Source: Thermococcus sp.
Lineage (GTDB): Archaea; Methanobacteriota_B; Thermococci; Thermococcales; Thermococcaceae
Reading direction: 5' to 3'
DNA: 64,000 bases
Assembly (NCBI RefSeq): GCF_017656495.1
Contig: NZ_JACDNS010000002.1
Location: forward strand, 62,001 to 126,000
Part shown: one piece after another, positions 9,443 through 18,653 of the stretch
Layout: every line of letters begins with the position of its first letter
Numbering within the stretch: the first letter of the stretch is position 1
Position numbers and translations under genes: made by a program
Notes under the pieces: model-generated
What the model was told of the DNA's origin: nothing
Seen by the model: the letters and a program-made list of their open reading frames with translations, nothing else
Database searches by the model: none

Positions 9443-9514
9443 CGTATCTGGATTTGAGTTAGGAGCTTAAAAAAGTGACTAACCAACTAACAAAAAGAGA
9501 AAAGAAGCAAAGAA

Positions 9515-10891
9515 TCAATTACTTATTGTTTCAAGAACTGATGGGTCAATTGTCCACCATTCTTCAATTATCTCGTCACCTTTGAAGTAAATCTCGTATC
9601 TCAATGGGATTTGTTTTCCTTCTTCTGTTGTTACTATGACAATTGCTCTTATGCCGGTCATACCTTCTCCGCTCCTTGCAAGAGTTATATTGTATATCTC
9701 GACATTTGTTACGTTGTTTCCTGCCAAGAATTTGTTCCATGTTGCCTCTATATCACTTACTCCATTGTATGTGCCGTTGAGCGGTTCTCCTACCCAGTAG
9801 AGGGTTGAATTTTCAGCATTCTGCTGCATTAAAGCAGTTAGATTATTATTTTCTAATGCTTGCCAGTGTTTAAGGCCTCTTAATGAATAATCTAGCAGAA
9901 CATAGGCTTTCTTTACATTCATATAAGCCCTTCTCATATAGGGCAAAGCCTGTATATGCCCCCTAATTGGATGTCCATACTGCCAGCCTTTTTGATAGTG
10001 ATATTCTGCCAATGACTTGTATTCTTCTACTTGGGGCATTGTTGCATTTGTTATGTTGTACTGAGCAACACTCTCGTATATTTCATTGAATTTTTCGGTG
10101 TATCTGTTGTAAAGCATGTACCAGATGTAGTTCAGCATGGCGTAGTCAAAATATTCAACTTTTCTCTGAGGTGTGAATTCGAGGTTGCTTGTAATAATCT
10201 CTTTAAGTAGCTCTCTCCAATCATCTCCTTTGTATTTTGCGCTGTACTCTAGGGTCAATCCTGTTGCAAAGACTAGTCCTCTCCCAAATGTATATGTAAT
10301 GGCACTCGGCTTGTTATAGTCTGGGTTTCCTTGGGAATAACTAACGTCTGACTGTACCATTATTATTTTTGCGTCCTCTGGGAGATTAATCAGATAACCA
10401 TGGCTGGCAAGGTTGCTGTAATACCAGACGTCTTTTTCTACGTGATAGTCATAGTTTGAGTATCTCTGGGTTATTTCGACTCCTCCTGGCAGGGGAGTTT
10501 TCCAGACTCCACCATGCCATCCCCAGTTTGCGGCATGCACTTCTAGTACTTTTCCTGCTTTGACGAATTCTTCAATGTCTCCCATTTCTGGTGCAAGCTC
10601 ATCATAAAATGCTTGAGTCTGATCACTTTCTATGATAATCAAATCGTATTTATTTATGAGATCTGAAGCAGTTAAAGGTGCGAACTCAGAAGATGAAAGA
10701 ACATCATATGGAACACCGATTTCATCTAACATGTCTTCAACAGCCTTTGAGTTCCAAGCGTCAACATTCTTCAACACTAAAACTCGCTGGTTGCTATAAT
10801 TACTTTGAGCAGAAACTTCTGAAAAACTAATAAATCCAACGTTACTCGCTAGAAATAAGAATACAATCACTAAACTTGCTATTTTTTTCAT
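9515..10891 (-). CDS. Secreted protein with GATase-like and NTF2-like regions
   Basis: A 458-residue exported protein. Residues 1-28 form a signal peptide with a typical cleavage region (SEVSAQS). Residues 35-230 look like a flavodoxin/glutamine-amidotransferase-like Rossmann domain (RVLVLKN, YDLIIIESDQT, GKVLEVHAANWG) without a recognisable catalytic Cys. A helical middle section follows, and the last 110 residues resemble a SnoaL/NTF2-like cone fold ending EEWWTIDPS. Many N-x-S/T sites suggest surface glycosylation. Domain names are inferred from strand patterns, and no function is assigned. It is monocistronic. Confidence 0.7.
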   Translation of the reverse strand: MKKIASLVIVFLFLASNVGFISFSEVSAQSNYSNQRVLVLKNVDAWNSKAVEDMLDEIGVPYDVLSSSEFAPLTASDLINKYDLIIIESDQTQAFYDELAPEMGDIEEFVKAGKVLEVHAANWGWHGGVWKTPLPGGVEITQRYSNYDYHVEKDVWYYSNLASHGYLINLPEDAKIIMVQSDVSYSQGNPDYNKPSAITYTFGRGLVFATGLTLEYSAKYKGDDWRELLKEIITSNLEFTPQRKVEYFDYAMLNYIWYMLYNRYTEKFNEIYESVAQYNITNATMPQVEEYKSLAEYHYQKGWQYGHPIRGHIQALPYMRRAYMNVKKAYVLLDYSLRGLKHWQALENNNLTALMQQNAENSTLYWVGEPLNGTYNGVSDIEATWNKFLAGNNVTNVEIYNITLARSGEGMTGIRAIVIVTTEEGKQIPLRYEIYFKGDEIIEEWWTIDPSVLETISN

Positions 10892-10980
10892 AAACTTCCC
10901 TCCAATTTCGACTGCTAAGCAGTTGTATTGCTTTATTCTATGCTCTTGACCTATTTTAGTAATGACAGATTACCGAATAA

Positions 10981-11739
10981 TTAAGAGAAGAGATTGTGTT
11001 CTTTCAACTCTTTCATGAGATTAGCAAACAATTTTCGTGAAAACTCAAGAAGATTAATCTCTTTTCCAAGTTCTTTTTTTAAAGAAGTTGCGTTAAGCTC
11101 TTCTGGGACTTCATTATTAATGTTCACACCTATTCCAAGTATAAGAAAATCGACCATATCAAGTTCCCCTTCAGCTTCAACTAATATCCCAGAAACTTTT
11201 TTTCCATTAATAAAAACATCTCCAGCTTGGCTAACTTGGGGGACTAATCCATATTCTTGAATAGTTTTGGCAACTGCACGGGATGAGGGGATCAAAATTT
11301 TCTCAATCTCTGTGAGCTTAATCCTTGGTTTTAAGATTACAGAGAAGTACAAGCCACCTTTTTGAGATATCCATGACCTTTTTAGTCTTCCTCTTCCAGC
11401 AGTTTGCTCTTCTGCAATTATAAAAGTCCACTTTTCTTCTCCTTTTTCAGCGAGCTCTTTGGCAACGTTCATGGTTGAATCAACACTTAAGTAATAGTAG
11501 GCTTTGACATCTAGCTCCCAAGGATAGGGCTTATTGGGCTCTTTTAAAAGTTTATATCCTCTATGTGTTGATTCTATCTTGTAGCCAAGCTCAATAAGTT
11601 CTTTTACATGCTTCCACACAGCAACTCTTGAGATACCTAGTTTTGTCCCTATTTCATCACCTGAGACAATGTCATTTTCGCGAAGGATCTTTAAGAGCTC
11701 TCTTTTTATTCTGCTATCCTTAAGCACTTTTCTTGGCAT
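10981..11739 (-). CDS. BirA-like biotin repressor with a broken ligase motif
   Basis: A 252-residue protein of the biotin-protein-ligase family. Residues 10-60 form an HTH_11 winged helix (SGDEIGTKLGISRVAVWKHV), which makes it a group II, DNA-binding BirA. The biotinyl-adenylate loop GRGRLKRSW is present at 115-123. The catalytic KWPND motif is replaced by SQAGD at 170-174, so the essential lysine is a serine. It probably senses biotin and represses rather than ligates. It is divergent from bioY across a 104-base intergenic region carrying paired GTTAACC boxes. ATG 11739 is preferred to GTG 11748 on spacing. Confidence 0.82.
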   Translation of the reverse strand: MPRKVLKDSRIKRELLKILRENDIVSGDEIGTKLGISRVAVWKHVKELIELGYKIESTHRGYKLLKEPNKPYPWELDVKAYYYLSVDSTMNVAKELAEKGEEKWTFIIAEEQTAGRGRLKRSWISQKGGLYFSVILKPRIKLTEIEKILIPSSRAVAKTIQEYGLVPQVSQAGDVFINGKKVSGILVEAEGELDMVDFLILGIGVNINNEVPEELNATSLKKELGKEINLLEFSRKLFANLMKELKEHNLFS

Positions 11740-11786
11740 ATTCCTCACTTAATTTTACTATGCTTTGAGTATTAAAAAGCATTTTC

Positions 11787-11814
11787 GTTAACCATAAAAA
11801 TTTTAAAGTTAACC
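11787..11814. promoter_or_regulatory. Probable operator/promoter of bioY
   Basis: GTTAACC occurs at 11787-11793 and again at 11808-11814, exactly 21 bp apart (two helical turns). The boxes bracket the TATA-like stretch ATAAAAATTTTAAA, about 30-50 bp before bioY. GTTAAC is self-complementary and resembles half of the bacterial BirA box (TTGTAAACC). A dimeric BirA-like repressor bound here would block TBP. The site lies between bioY and the BirA-like gene and could regulate both. Confidence 0.6.
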
Positions 11815-11843
11815 AAATAAATTGAGTTATAAAACACTGGAGG

Positions 11844-12368
11844 ATGGCTGGAATGAAGGCAAAGGATATTGCATACTCAGCTTTATTCGCGGCTTTAACG
11901 GCAGTTGGGGCTCAAATAAGCATTCCAATTGGGGAAGTGCCAGCAACTTTGCAAGTTCTCTTCGTCCTGCTCAGCGGGTTGATTTTAGGGGCGCGTTTAG
12001 GTTTTCTAAGTCAGTTGATATACCTTCTGATGGGCGCTATCGGGCTCCCAGTTTTTGCTGGATTTAAAGGGGGATTTGTTTACCTCTATGGTCCAACGGG
12101 AGGCTATTTGATAGCTTTCCCAATAGCTGCATTTTTGGTTGGTCTGATAAGTGAGAGATATGAGAATCTAAAAGGCTATATCTTGGGTTCTTTAATTGGC
12201 ATTGGTGTTATCTATCTCTTAGGCTGGCTTAGACTGGGTTTCTACTTTGGAGGAAACTTTGGGAAAGCCTTTGCAGTGGGTGTTGCACCATTTGTGGTTA
12301 TTGATCTGATAAAAGCTGGGATTGCTGTGGTGGTTGCGGACAGGGTGAAAAAATCTGGAGTTATTTAA
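11844..12368 (+). CDS. bioY: Biotin transporter BioY (S component)
   Basis: A 174-residue membrane protein with about six helices and the BioY signatures: GEVPATLQVLFVLLSGLILGARLG near residues 30-55, LYLLMGAIGLPVFAGF-type helix, and GPTGGYLIAF. It captures biotin and feeds it to an ECF module, probably the T/A pair at 7893-9442. ATG 11844 directly abuts GGAGG, so ATG 11853 may be the true start. Its last codon overlaps the convergent MobA-like gene by four bases. The paired boxes upstream suggest repression by the BirA-like protein when biotin is plentiful. Confidence 0.9.
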   Translation: MAGMKAKDIAYSALFAALTAVGAQISIPIGEVPATLQVLFVLLSGLILGARLGFLSQLIYLLMGAIGLPVFAGFKGGFVYLYGPTGGYLIAFPIAAFLVGLISERYENLKGYILGSLIGIGVIYLLGWLRLGFYFGGNFGKAFAVGVAPFVVIDLIKAGIAVVVADRVKKSGVI

Positions 12369-12970
12369 ATCTCCCCTCTTTCAATCTTTTTGAGTGTTTC
12401 TTCAGTGAATCTTAAATCAAATCTGCTCTTAACTTTAAAGAAGCTTAGCGTTACTTTGGGATTTCTCTTAGCAAGCTCTTCAATGCTCACTGTTTCGTAA
12501 TCCAGATATCCTTTAATACAGCTCAGCTTTTTCTCGTTTTCTGCCAAACAAGCCTCTAGTGCACTCTTTAATGCTTTTGCATCATAAAATGCATGTGTGA
12601 CCTCTAATGTTCCATCGCTCCATGATGGAATTAATGCTTCGCTGTCTGAATCTAAAAACAGCGTTGAGAGATAATTTACTAGAAAAGGCATTATCAGCGG
12701 CATATTTCCTTCAACAAGGAAGAATTCTCCAGAAGCTGGTAAAGCTTTGTAAAGCGCTTCGATTTTGTTTTTGGCTTTAACTTCAACGGGATTTGAGACG
12801 TGAAGGGAAAAACGCTTCAGCTGTCCCTTTCTTATGATTGTATAGACTTCATCAATCCTCTTTGCCATTCTGAGCCTTTGCTCAACTATCTTAACGAGAG
12901 GCTCTTCATTCAAAGGTATGAGATAGCTCTCCCAGCTTCTTTCTGGGAATGCTAAAATATAAGCGCGCAT
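12365..12970 (-). CDS. MobA-like nucleotidyltransferase homologue, degenerate
   Basis: A 201-residue protein with the overall pattern of molybdenum-cofactor guanylyltransferase MobA. VEGNMPLIMPFLVNYL corresponds to the GDMP-LI region, ALIPSWSDGTLEVTHAFY to the P-W-G-P-x-HALY region, and FFKVKSRFDLR to FFNVNTPEDL. The N-terminal LAGGxSxRxGxxK nucleotide loop is replaced by LAFPERSWESY, and the metal-binding Asp of GDMP is Asn. It probably no longer makes MGD. The longer frame from 13021 is unlikely, because a TATA-like TTTTTAAAT lies inside it and ATG 12970 would give a leaderless message. Confidence 0.65.
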   Translation of the reverse strand: MRAYILAFPERSWESYLIPLNEEPLVKIVEQRLRMAKRIDEVYTIIRKGQLKRFSLHVSNPVEVKAKNKIEALYKALPASGEFFLVEGNMPLIMPFLVNYLSTLFLDSDSEALIPSWSDGTLEVTHAFYDAKALKSALEACLAENEKKLSCIKGYLDYETVSIEELAKRNPKVTLSFFKVKSRFDLRFTEETLKKIERGEI

Positions 12971-13083
12971 GGAATATTGGTATAATGTGGATTTAAAAAG
13001 ATTTTTGCTAATTTTTGTCATTTAATCAAAAATTTTTGCAAAAAACTTAAATTGTCCACATTTACGCATTTCTGGTGGGCAAA

Positions 13084-14514
13084 ATGATACCAAAAACCAT
13101 GAGCACTCAGCATCCTGACAATGTGTATATACCTTTCTTTGCTCAGGAGCCTCAGCTGAGTGGTGAGGATGAAATAATTGAAGCGTTTTATGCCTTCAGC
13201 GTTCTTGGTATAGAAGAACAGATGTGGGATTTTGAAGGAAAAGAGGTGGATGAGTTTGTTGTTAAAAAACTTCTGGAGAGGTACCCCCACTTCTTCCGAA
13301 AGCATAAACTTGGGGAGGATTTTAGGTTAACTCCAAGAGTTCCCAATCCAAGTGTCGAGAAAGCTGAAGCAAAACTTTTACTTGAAACGCTCGAGAGCAT
13401 TTCCCGTTCAGCTGATTATTCAAAGATATTCTATGGGGAAGAAATTGCCCCGATATTTGAAGTTATTCTTCCGATGACAACTTCAGCAAACGAAATTAAC
13501 AGAGTCTACGAGCTGTATAAACACTATATTGTTGGAAAGCAGTACAAGAGAGTCTATGACATAAAGCTCTACGAGTGGATTGGGGAATTCTTTCCTGGGG
13601 AGATCAACGTAATACCTCTTTTTGAAACAAAAGAGGCAATACTAAACTCAGCTGAAATATTGAGAGAGTACTTGCATGGAAAGGACTTTGAGTATCAGCG
13701 TGTTTTCTTGGCAAGGAGTGACCCTGCTATGAACTATGGATTACTAAGCGCTGTTATTTATGATAAATATGCTCTCTTCAAGCTCCAAGAGCTTGAAGAG
13801 GGGGAGAGTGTTAATATCTATCCAATTATCGGTGTTGGGAGTGCGCCATTTAGAGGTCATCTTGTTCCTGAGAATGTTGAAAATGTCTTGGAAGAGTATA
13901 AAGGAGCTCAGACGTTTACAATTCAAAGTTCATTTAAATATGACAATCCACCAAGGGAGGTTATAAAAGCCGTTGAGGAACTTAAAAGCTCAAAGAGAAA
14001 GGAAGCTGAGCCAATTGATGAGCAACTTCTTTCACTTCTCAGAAAATATGAAATTGAATATTCCAAGCAGATTAAGGCTTTGGCAAGCTCAATAAGAGAG
14101 ATTGCGAAGTTTGTTCCTTCTAGAAGAAAGAGAAAACTCCACATTGGACTATTTGGTTATGCTAGGGACGTTAATGGTTTTGCACTTCCGAGGGCAATAA
14201 AGTTCACAGCATCTCTTTATTCTCTTGGCATACCCCCAGAGGTTCTTGGATTAAATGCACTTAGCGAAAAGGACATTGAGATCTTAAGTGATGTTTACAA
14301 GGGCATTTACAAAGATTTAAGCTTTGCATTCACTTATTTCAATCCTAAATCAGCTGAGAAATTTAAATTCCTAAGGGACATTCTGAAAATGAGTCAACTG
14401 TTCGAATTTGAGAGAAATGAGGAGCACTGTGAGATTACAAACAAAATACTGGATGGCGAGATTAATGAGGAGTTAATAATCAAAGCAGCTAGCATTAGGG
14501 GATTCTTGGGATAG
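13084..14514 (+). CDS. ppcA: Phosphoenolpyruvate carboxylase, archaeal type
   Basis: A 476-residue enzyme that carboxylates PEP to oxaloacetate, an anaplerotic step. It belongs to the short archaeal PEPC family, half the length of bacterial PEPC. The N-terminus [12 protein letters not shown], the segment [15 protein letters not shown] and the [10 protein letters not shown] loop are hallmark sequences, and the C-terminus ends in [12 protein letters not shown] 13084 is the start, with GGTGGG at 13074-13079; GTG 13075 is in frame but less likely. It is followed after about 50 bases by a separately promoted DUF1931 gene. Confidence 0.93.
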   Translation: MIPKTMSTQHPDNVYIPFFAQEPQLSGEDEIIEAFYAFSVLGIEEQMWDFEGKEVDEFVVKKLLERYPHFFRKHKLGEDFRLTPRVPNPSVEKAEAKLLLETLESISRSADYSKIFYGEEIAPIFEVILPMTTSANEINRVYELYKHYIVGKQYKRVYDIKLYEWIGEFFPGEINVIPLFETKEAILNSAEILREYLHGKDFEYQRVFLARSDPAMNYGLLSAVIYDKYALFKLQELEEGESVNIYPIIGVGSAPFRGHLVPENVENVLEEYKGAQTFTIQSSFKYDNPPREVIKAVEELKSSKRKEAEPIDEQLLSLLRKYEIEYSKQIKALASSIREIAKFVPSRRKRKLHIGLFGYARDVNGFALPRAIKFTASLYSLGIPPEVLGLNALSEKDIEILSDVYKGIYKDLSFAFTYFNPKSAEKFKFLRDILKMSQLFEFERNEEHCEITNKILDGEINEELIIKAASIRGFLG

Positions 14515-14563
14515 AAAGTTTTATATACTCTTAGTTACTAAAATATTGTCGGAGGTGGGAGCA

Positions 14564-15025
14564 ATGGCAGAGATGATAATCCCATACCCACAGCTTCAGA
14601 AGATTCTTGAGAGAACATGTGAGTTAGCAGTAATAAAGCCAAGAGCGGAGGAGATGATGGAGATAGTTGAGAAGAAGCTCAGTGATCTCTTTGAGGTTGC
14701 CTATGAGAACGCAAAAGCTGAAAATACCGGAATAATAAAGCTCAGACATCTTCCGCTAACAAAGGGATTCAAGAATTCAATGAATCTCTTCAGAGCTGTC
14801 ATTGAGGATGAGAAAGTGGAAATTGAGCCGATAAGAAAGTTCGTTCTTAAGAAGATACCCTCTGACCTGCCGCTTGACGAGGAAGTTGTTAACGAGTTGC
14901 CCATTATAACAGGAACGCTGTTTGTGCTCGTTGGAAGGGTTATCAAGGCTTTGCACCCAGAGGTCAAGAATGTTTACCCAGAGCACATTGAAGAGGCTGG
15001 AAAGGTTCTGGATTATACGCTGTGA
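14564..15025 (+). CDS. DUF1931-family protein (tandem histone-fold-like)
   Basis: A 153-residue, largely helical protein matching DUF1931, whose bacterial and archaeal members fold as two histone-like motifs in one chain. The regions [20 protein letters not shown] and [22 protein letters not shown] correspond to the two helical halves. Function, including whether it binds DNA, is not established. The ribosome binding site GGAGGTGGGA (14551-14560) sets ATG 14564 as the start. TTTTATATA at 14518-14526, just after the ppcA stop, is a strong TATA box, so it is transcribed independently. Confidence 0.82.
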   Translation: MAEMIIPYPQLQKILERTCELAVIKPRAEEMMEIVEKKLSDLFEVAYENAKAENTGIIKLRHLPLTKGFKNSMNLFRAVIEDEKVEIEPIRKFVLKKIPSDLPLDEEVVNELPIITGTLFVLVGRVIKALHPEVKNVYPEHIEEAGKVLDYTL

Positions 15026-15058
15026 AAATATGGTAAAATAGTCATTGCTAAGTTCTTT

Positions 15059-16489
15059 CTAGTTTTCTTCTTTTTCGGGGTTAATATATAGCTCACCTAG
15101 GGATACACTAAGTTTACCAGATTCTTTAAGTTTCTGGAAAATCCGCTTAAACTCGTCCCATTTTTCTGGATTTTTCTTAAAATAACTCTTCAGAGCGTCT
15201 CCAACGTCGTACGGATAATGTCCATCCTTGTCTGAAAAGACAATGCTTATTTTCTCTACAATGTCTTCATCTAAACCTTTATATTCAATGTAAATTGCGG
15301 GCAATAACGATCTTTCATTTGCTATGTTAAAGCTATGTCCCTTAGGAACTATTACTTTGTCGAGTAAAACTCTTTTGAAAGTTTCAAAGAACTCATATTC
15401 CTCTAGCATCTTTATGAGTTCTGGCTTTCTCGATAATAACTCATATACCTCTAGAATATTCCAATCTGTGAGGGTATAAGGTATTCTTTTTATTAACTTT
15501 ATGCATTTATCGAGACTATCTTTTGGCAAATATGCAGGGCCCATCAATAATAACTCTAGAAATTGTGGAAGGACGTAAGGAGGTACTTCCTCTTTTTCCT
15601 TGAGTGCATTTTCTAGCAAACCAAGAAACTCTTCGACATATATTGGCCTTTGTGTTAAAATATCTCTCAGGCTTTCAGGATATAATCCTGCAAAAACTTG
15701 TATATCAATATCATCATCTTGGATAACATATTTGACAAGTTCTTCATTATACTTTCTATATTCAGGGCTTTCTCTAGAGAATTTTTGCAAGATCTCATAT
15801 AACTTGGCAATAACTCTATGCCGTGCCATTTTTGGCATATTCTTGTTTTTAAGTTCGTTGTTTAACATTTCCAAGAATCTTGAAAAAGATTCCACAGGGA
15901 TCGCCTGTAGAGCTTGATACAGTGAGGTGGCAATTAATTTGTCATTATCAATTCCAAACTTATCAAATATATCTATTAATCTATTTACAAATACCTCCGT
16001 TTCTCCAGCTATAGTTATCTTTGATAGAGCATCCAATACAAAGCCCCAAAGAGCTTCTACATGAGAATAGGAAATGTTGTAGTCTTTTCCATGGGCACAG
16101 ATATTCCGGTATTTGCGATAGGCTTTAATTAACGTAGGAAGGTCACTCGGGACATTAAATATCTTTTCGATCTCTTTTTTGTGTTTCTTATGTTCCTTGC
16201 GGATGTTTTCACGCAATATCACGTTTACTACATGGGAATCCCACAAATTTTCATCAGTAAACCATTCTTTTACTAACTCCCAACTTTCTTTGGAAATGCC
16301 CTGTGGACAATGCGGGATTTTCAGAAATCTTTCCTTTATCGCTGAAACAAAAAATAACCATCCCATAATATATGCCGCCCGGTAAGCTCCTGCTTTATAT
16401 GCAATGATAGACTCCAGTAATAATTCTTGAGAGTTTTCGTATTGTCTTCCTTTACTCTCAATCCACTTTTCAATTTCCAAAGGTCTCAA
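15059..16489 (-). CDS. Solitary HEPN-motif protein, candidate ribonuclease
   Basis: A 476-residue, almost wholly helical protein of unknown family. The N-terminal 150 residues look like a HEPN domain: a first helix with ESIIAYKAGAYRAAYIMGW, and then RNICAHGKDY at 128-137, fitting the R-x4-H active-site motif of HEPN ribonucleases with a Tyr three residues after the His-Gly-Lys-Asp. The remaining 320 residues are helical and unassigned, perhaps a sensor or repeat scaffold. The start is TTG 16489, preceded by GGGGGAAT. No toxin, antitoxin or nucleotidyltransferase partner is adjacent. A defence or abortive-infection role is inferred only. Confidence 0.68.
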   Translation of the reverse strand: MRPLEIEKWIESKGRQYENSQELLLESIIAYKAGAYRAAYIMGWLFFVSAIKERFLKIPHCPQGISKESWELVKEWFTDENLWDSHVVNVILRENIRKEHKKHKKEIEKIFNVPSDLPTLIKAYRKYRNICAHGKDYNISYSHVEALWGFVLDALSKITIAGETEVFVNRLIDIFDKFGIDNDKLIATSLYQALQAIPVESFSRFLEMLNNELKNKNMPKMARHRVIAKLYEILQKFSRESPEYRKYNEELVKYVIQDDDIDIQVFAGLYPESLRDILTQRPIYVEEFLGLLENALKEKEEVPPYVLPQFLELLLMGPAYLPKDSLDKCIKLIKRIPYTLTDWNILEVYELLSRKPELIKMLEEYEFFETFKRVLLDKVIVPKGHSFNIANERSLLPAIYIEYKGLDEDIVEKISIVFSDKDGHYPYDVGDALKSYFKKNPEKWDEFKRIFQKLKESGKLSVSLGELYINPEKEEN

Positions 16490-16601
16490 AATAATTCCCC
16501 CCTAGGGATACCTATTGTTGTGTAATCTTTGAACATAACAATATTAAAAGATAATGATGTCACAAGGAATTATTCAAATGAAAGAGGAAAGAACAATGAC
16601 T

Positions 16602-18512
16602 TTACTCCTTAAGCCATCTCTCAAACCACCCAACAATCAGCTCAAGCCTCTTGACTCTATGTTTCGGCTTTCCACTCCTTGATAAGTCGTGATTTTCTCC
16701 TGGAAAGACTGCCAGCTCAACAGTTTTTCCAAAATACTTTAGTGCGGTGAAAAGCTGCAATGCCTCCGGAAGCCAGCAGCGATAATCTTCCATGCTGTGG
16801 ATTATCAAAAGCGGTGTTTCAACGTTGGGAGCATATTTCAGAGGTGATTTCTCCCAGTACCCTTCAAAATTGCTCCATGGGTCTTCTCCGATTTGATCTG
16901 GGGCAAAGAAGTAGCCTATGTCAGTCGTTCCAAAGAAGCTCACCCAGTTGGAAATGGAGCGCTGAGTTACTGCTGCCTTAAATCTATTTGTGTGCCCAAC
17001 TATCCAGTTCGTCATGAAGCCGCCATAGGAACCGCCGGTAACTCCAATTCTTTCAGCATCAATGAAGTCAAAGCGCTTCAAGGCTTCATCCACAACTTCC
17101 ATTAAATCTTGATAGTCCCTTTCGCCGTAGTGTTTTCTTATATCGGCAAACTCCTCCCCGTAACCGTCGCTTCCTCTTGGATTGCTGAATATCACTACAA
17201 ATCCTCTAGAGGTTAAAACGTGGAACTCATGCATGAAGGAGTAGCCATAGGCCGTCTTTGGTCCTCCATGGATTTCGAGAATGGCAGGATACTTTTTGCC
17301 TTCTTTAAAGTCAACTGGCTTCATTATCCATGCATCAATTTCTACGCCATCGCTTGCCTTAACTTTGAAGTGCTCAGGTTTTGAGAGCTTATACTCCTTG
17401 ATCCACTCATTGAAGTTTGTGACCTTCTTTTCTTTGCCGTCTCTTAGAATGTACAGTTCTGTTGGAGTTACCACATCTTGAGCAATAAATGCTATGTAGT
17501 TTCCAATTCCAAAAGTTTCAATACTCCTATCGCCACCTATGACCCTCTCAATGTTTCCTTTCAAATCTACTCTAAAGAGGTTCGCCCTCGGTCCATCTGT
17601 TGCTATGTAGTAAACCCAGCCATCCTTGTAAATCAGCGGATTTCTTGACTTTCCTCTCACATCGCAGTTAAGTGAGTTGTAAGCTGAGCGATCGAGCTTT
17701 TCAGTGAGCTTTTTAATCTCCTTTGTCTCGACGTTGAAGAGGTAGAGGTGCATGTTTGTTGGTATTCCCCTCTCAAGGGTGCTCATCCTTAAAACAAAAT
17801 GCTTCTCATCAATTATCACAAAGTCTTCAATGCGCCACTTAGAATCGGTGAGCTTTTCAATCTTCTTGCTCTTAACATCTAAAACGTAAAGGTCGCTTAT
17901 CATTGGCTTTCTTTCTCTGTCTTCTTGAGCAACGAAGTAAATTTTACTTCCATCGTCGCTCCACTTGAGAGTTAGGATGTCTAGTTTTCCCTTAGTTAGC
18001 TTTCTCTTTCTCCCGTTCTCTGTGTTAACTAAGAAAATTTGGGCTCTCTTTCCGTAAATCCAGCCTATCCCGTTGAACCAGAAGGGTATCTCTTTGATTA
18101 CGTGGACATCATCCTTTCCCTTTTTGCGTTCAATTTCTACCGGTGAAATAACAGCGAGAGCTTTCCCATCGGGAGAGAATTCAAAGTCGTTGATCCCGTA
18201 TTTAAACCTCGTTAAAAGCTTAGCCTCTCCACCCTTTGTTGAAATTAAATAAAGTTCACTTTCCTTGCTTTCTTTATCTCTCTTCGACGCAAAGGCTATG
18301 AACTTCCCATCTGGCGAGAACTTTGGATTTGAATCTTTAGGGCCAGCTGTGAACTGCATAACCCTTCTACCGTCATAAAGGTAGATTTTGCTGAAGTAGT
18401 CATCTTTCTCAAGGCTTATCTCCGTAACTGTGAATGCCGTCTTGTTCTTGTGGACATCCAATCCGCCAACGAGTTTGAATTTTCCCAAGTCCTTGATGTC
18501 AAGCTTCTTCAT
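16602..18512 (-). CDS. Acylaminoacyl-peptidase, S9 family
   Basis: A 636-residue serine peptidase that removes acylated residues from short peptides. Residues 1-370 contain seven-bladed propeller repeats (NPKFSPDGKFIAFAS, DFEFSPDGKALAV, LKWSDDGSKIYFV). The alpha/beta hydrolase domain follows, with oxyanion strand EIHGGPKTAYGYSF and a catalytic triad of Ser495 in GGSYGG, Asp576 (SMEDYR) and His608 (ENHDLSRSG). Length and motifs match Pyrococcus acylaminoacyl peptidases. It has no signal peptide, so it is cytoplasmic. It is divergent from tmcA with a TATA-containing intergenic region of about 140 bases. Confidence 0.92.
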   Translation of the reverse strand: MKKLDIKDLGKFKLVGGLDVHKNKTAFTVTEISLEKDDYFSKIYLYDGRRVMQFTAGPKDSNPKFSPDGKFIAFASKRDKESKESELYLISTKGGEAKLLTRFKYGINDFEFSPDGKALAVISPVEIERKKGKDDVHVIKEIPFWFNGIGWIYGKRAQIFLVNTENGRKRKLTKGKLDILTLKWSDDGSKIYFVAQEDRERKPMISDLYVLDVKSKKIEKLTDSKWRIEDFVIIDEKHFVLRMSTLERGIPTNMHLYLFNVETKEIKKLTEKLDRSAYNSLNCDVRGKSRNPLIYKDGWVYYIATDGPRANLFRVDLKGNIERVIGGDRSIETFGIGNYIAFIAQDVVTPTELYILRDGKEKKVTNFNEWIKEYKLSKPEHFKVKASDGVEIDAWIMKPVDFKEGKKYPAILEIHGGPKTAYGYSFMHEFHVLTSRGFVVIFSNPRGSDGYGEEFADIRKHYGERDYQDLMEVVDEALKRFDFIDAERIGVTGGSYGGFMTNWIVGHTNRFKAAVTQRSISNWVSFFGTTDIGYFFAPDQIGEDPWSNFEGYWEKSPLKYAPNVETPLLIIHSMEDYRCWLPEALQLFTALKYFGKTVELAVFPGENHDLSRSGKPKHRVKRLELIVGWFERWLKE

Positions 18513-18653
18513 GAAACCACCACAAAAATTTGAAGTCGTTTATATAAAAATTTGGCGTTTCGATATTTGTTTTAAAATACACCAACAAATTGAAGCTGCA
18601 TAATCTAAACAACTTTTTAAACTTCCTTTCCATCTTTTTACGGAGGTGAGAGA

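Noticed and set aside
9470-9495. AACCAACTAAC before the EcfA gene as a copy of the bioY operator.
   Set aside because: It shares only a partial half-site, without the paired 21-bp arrangement, so it does not support co-regulation.
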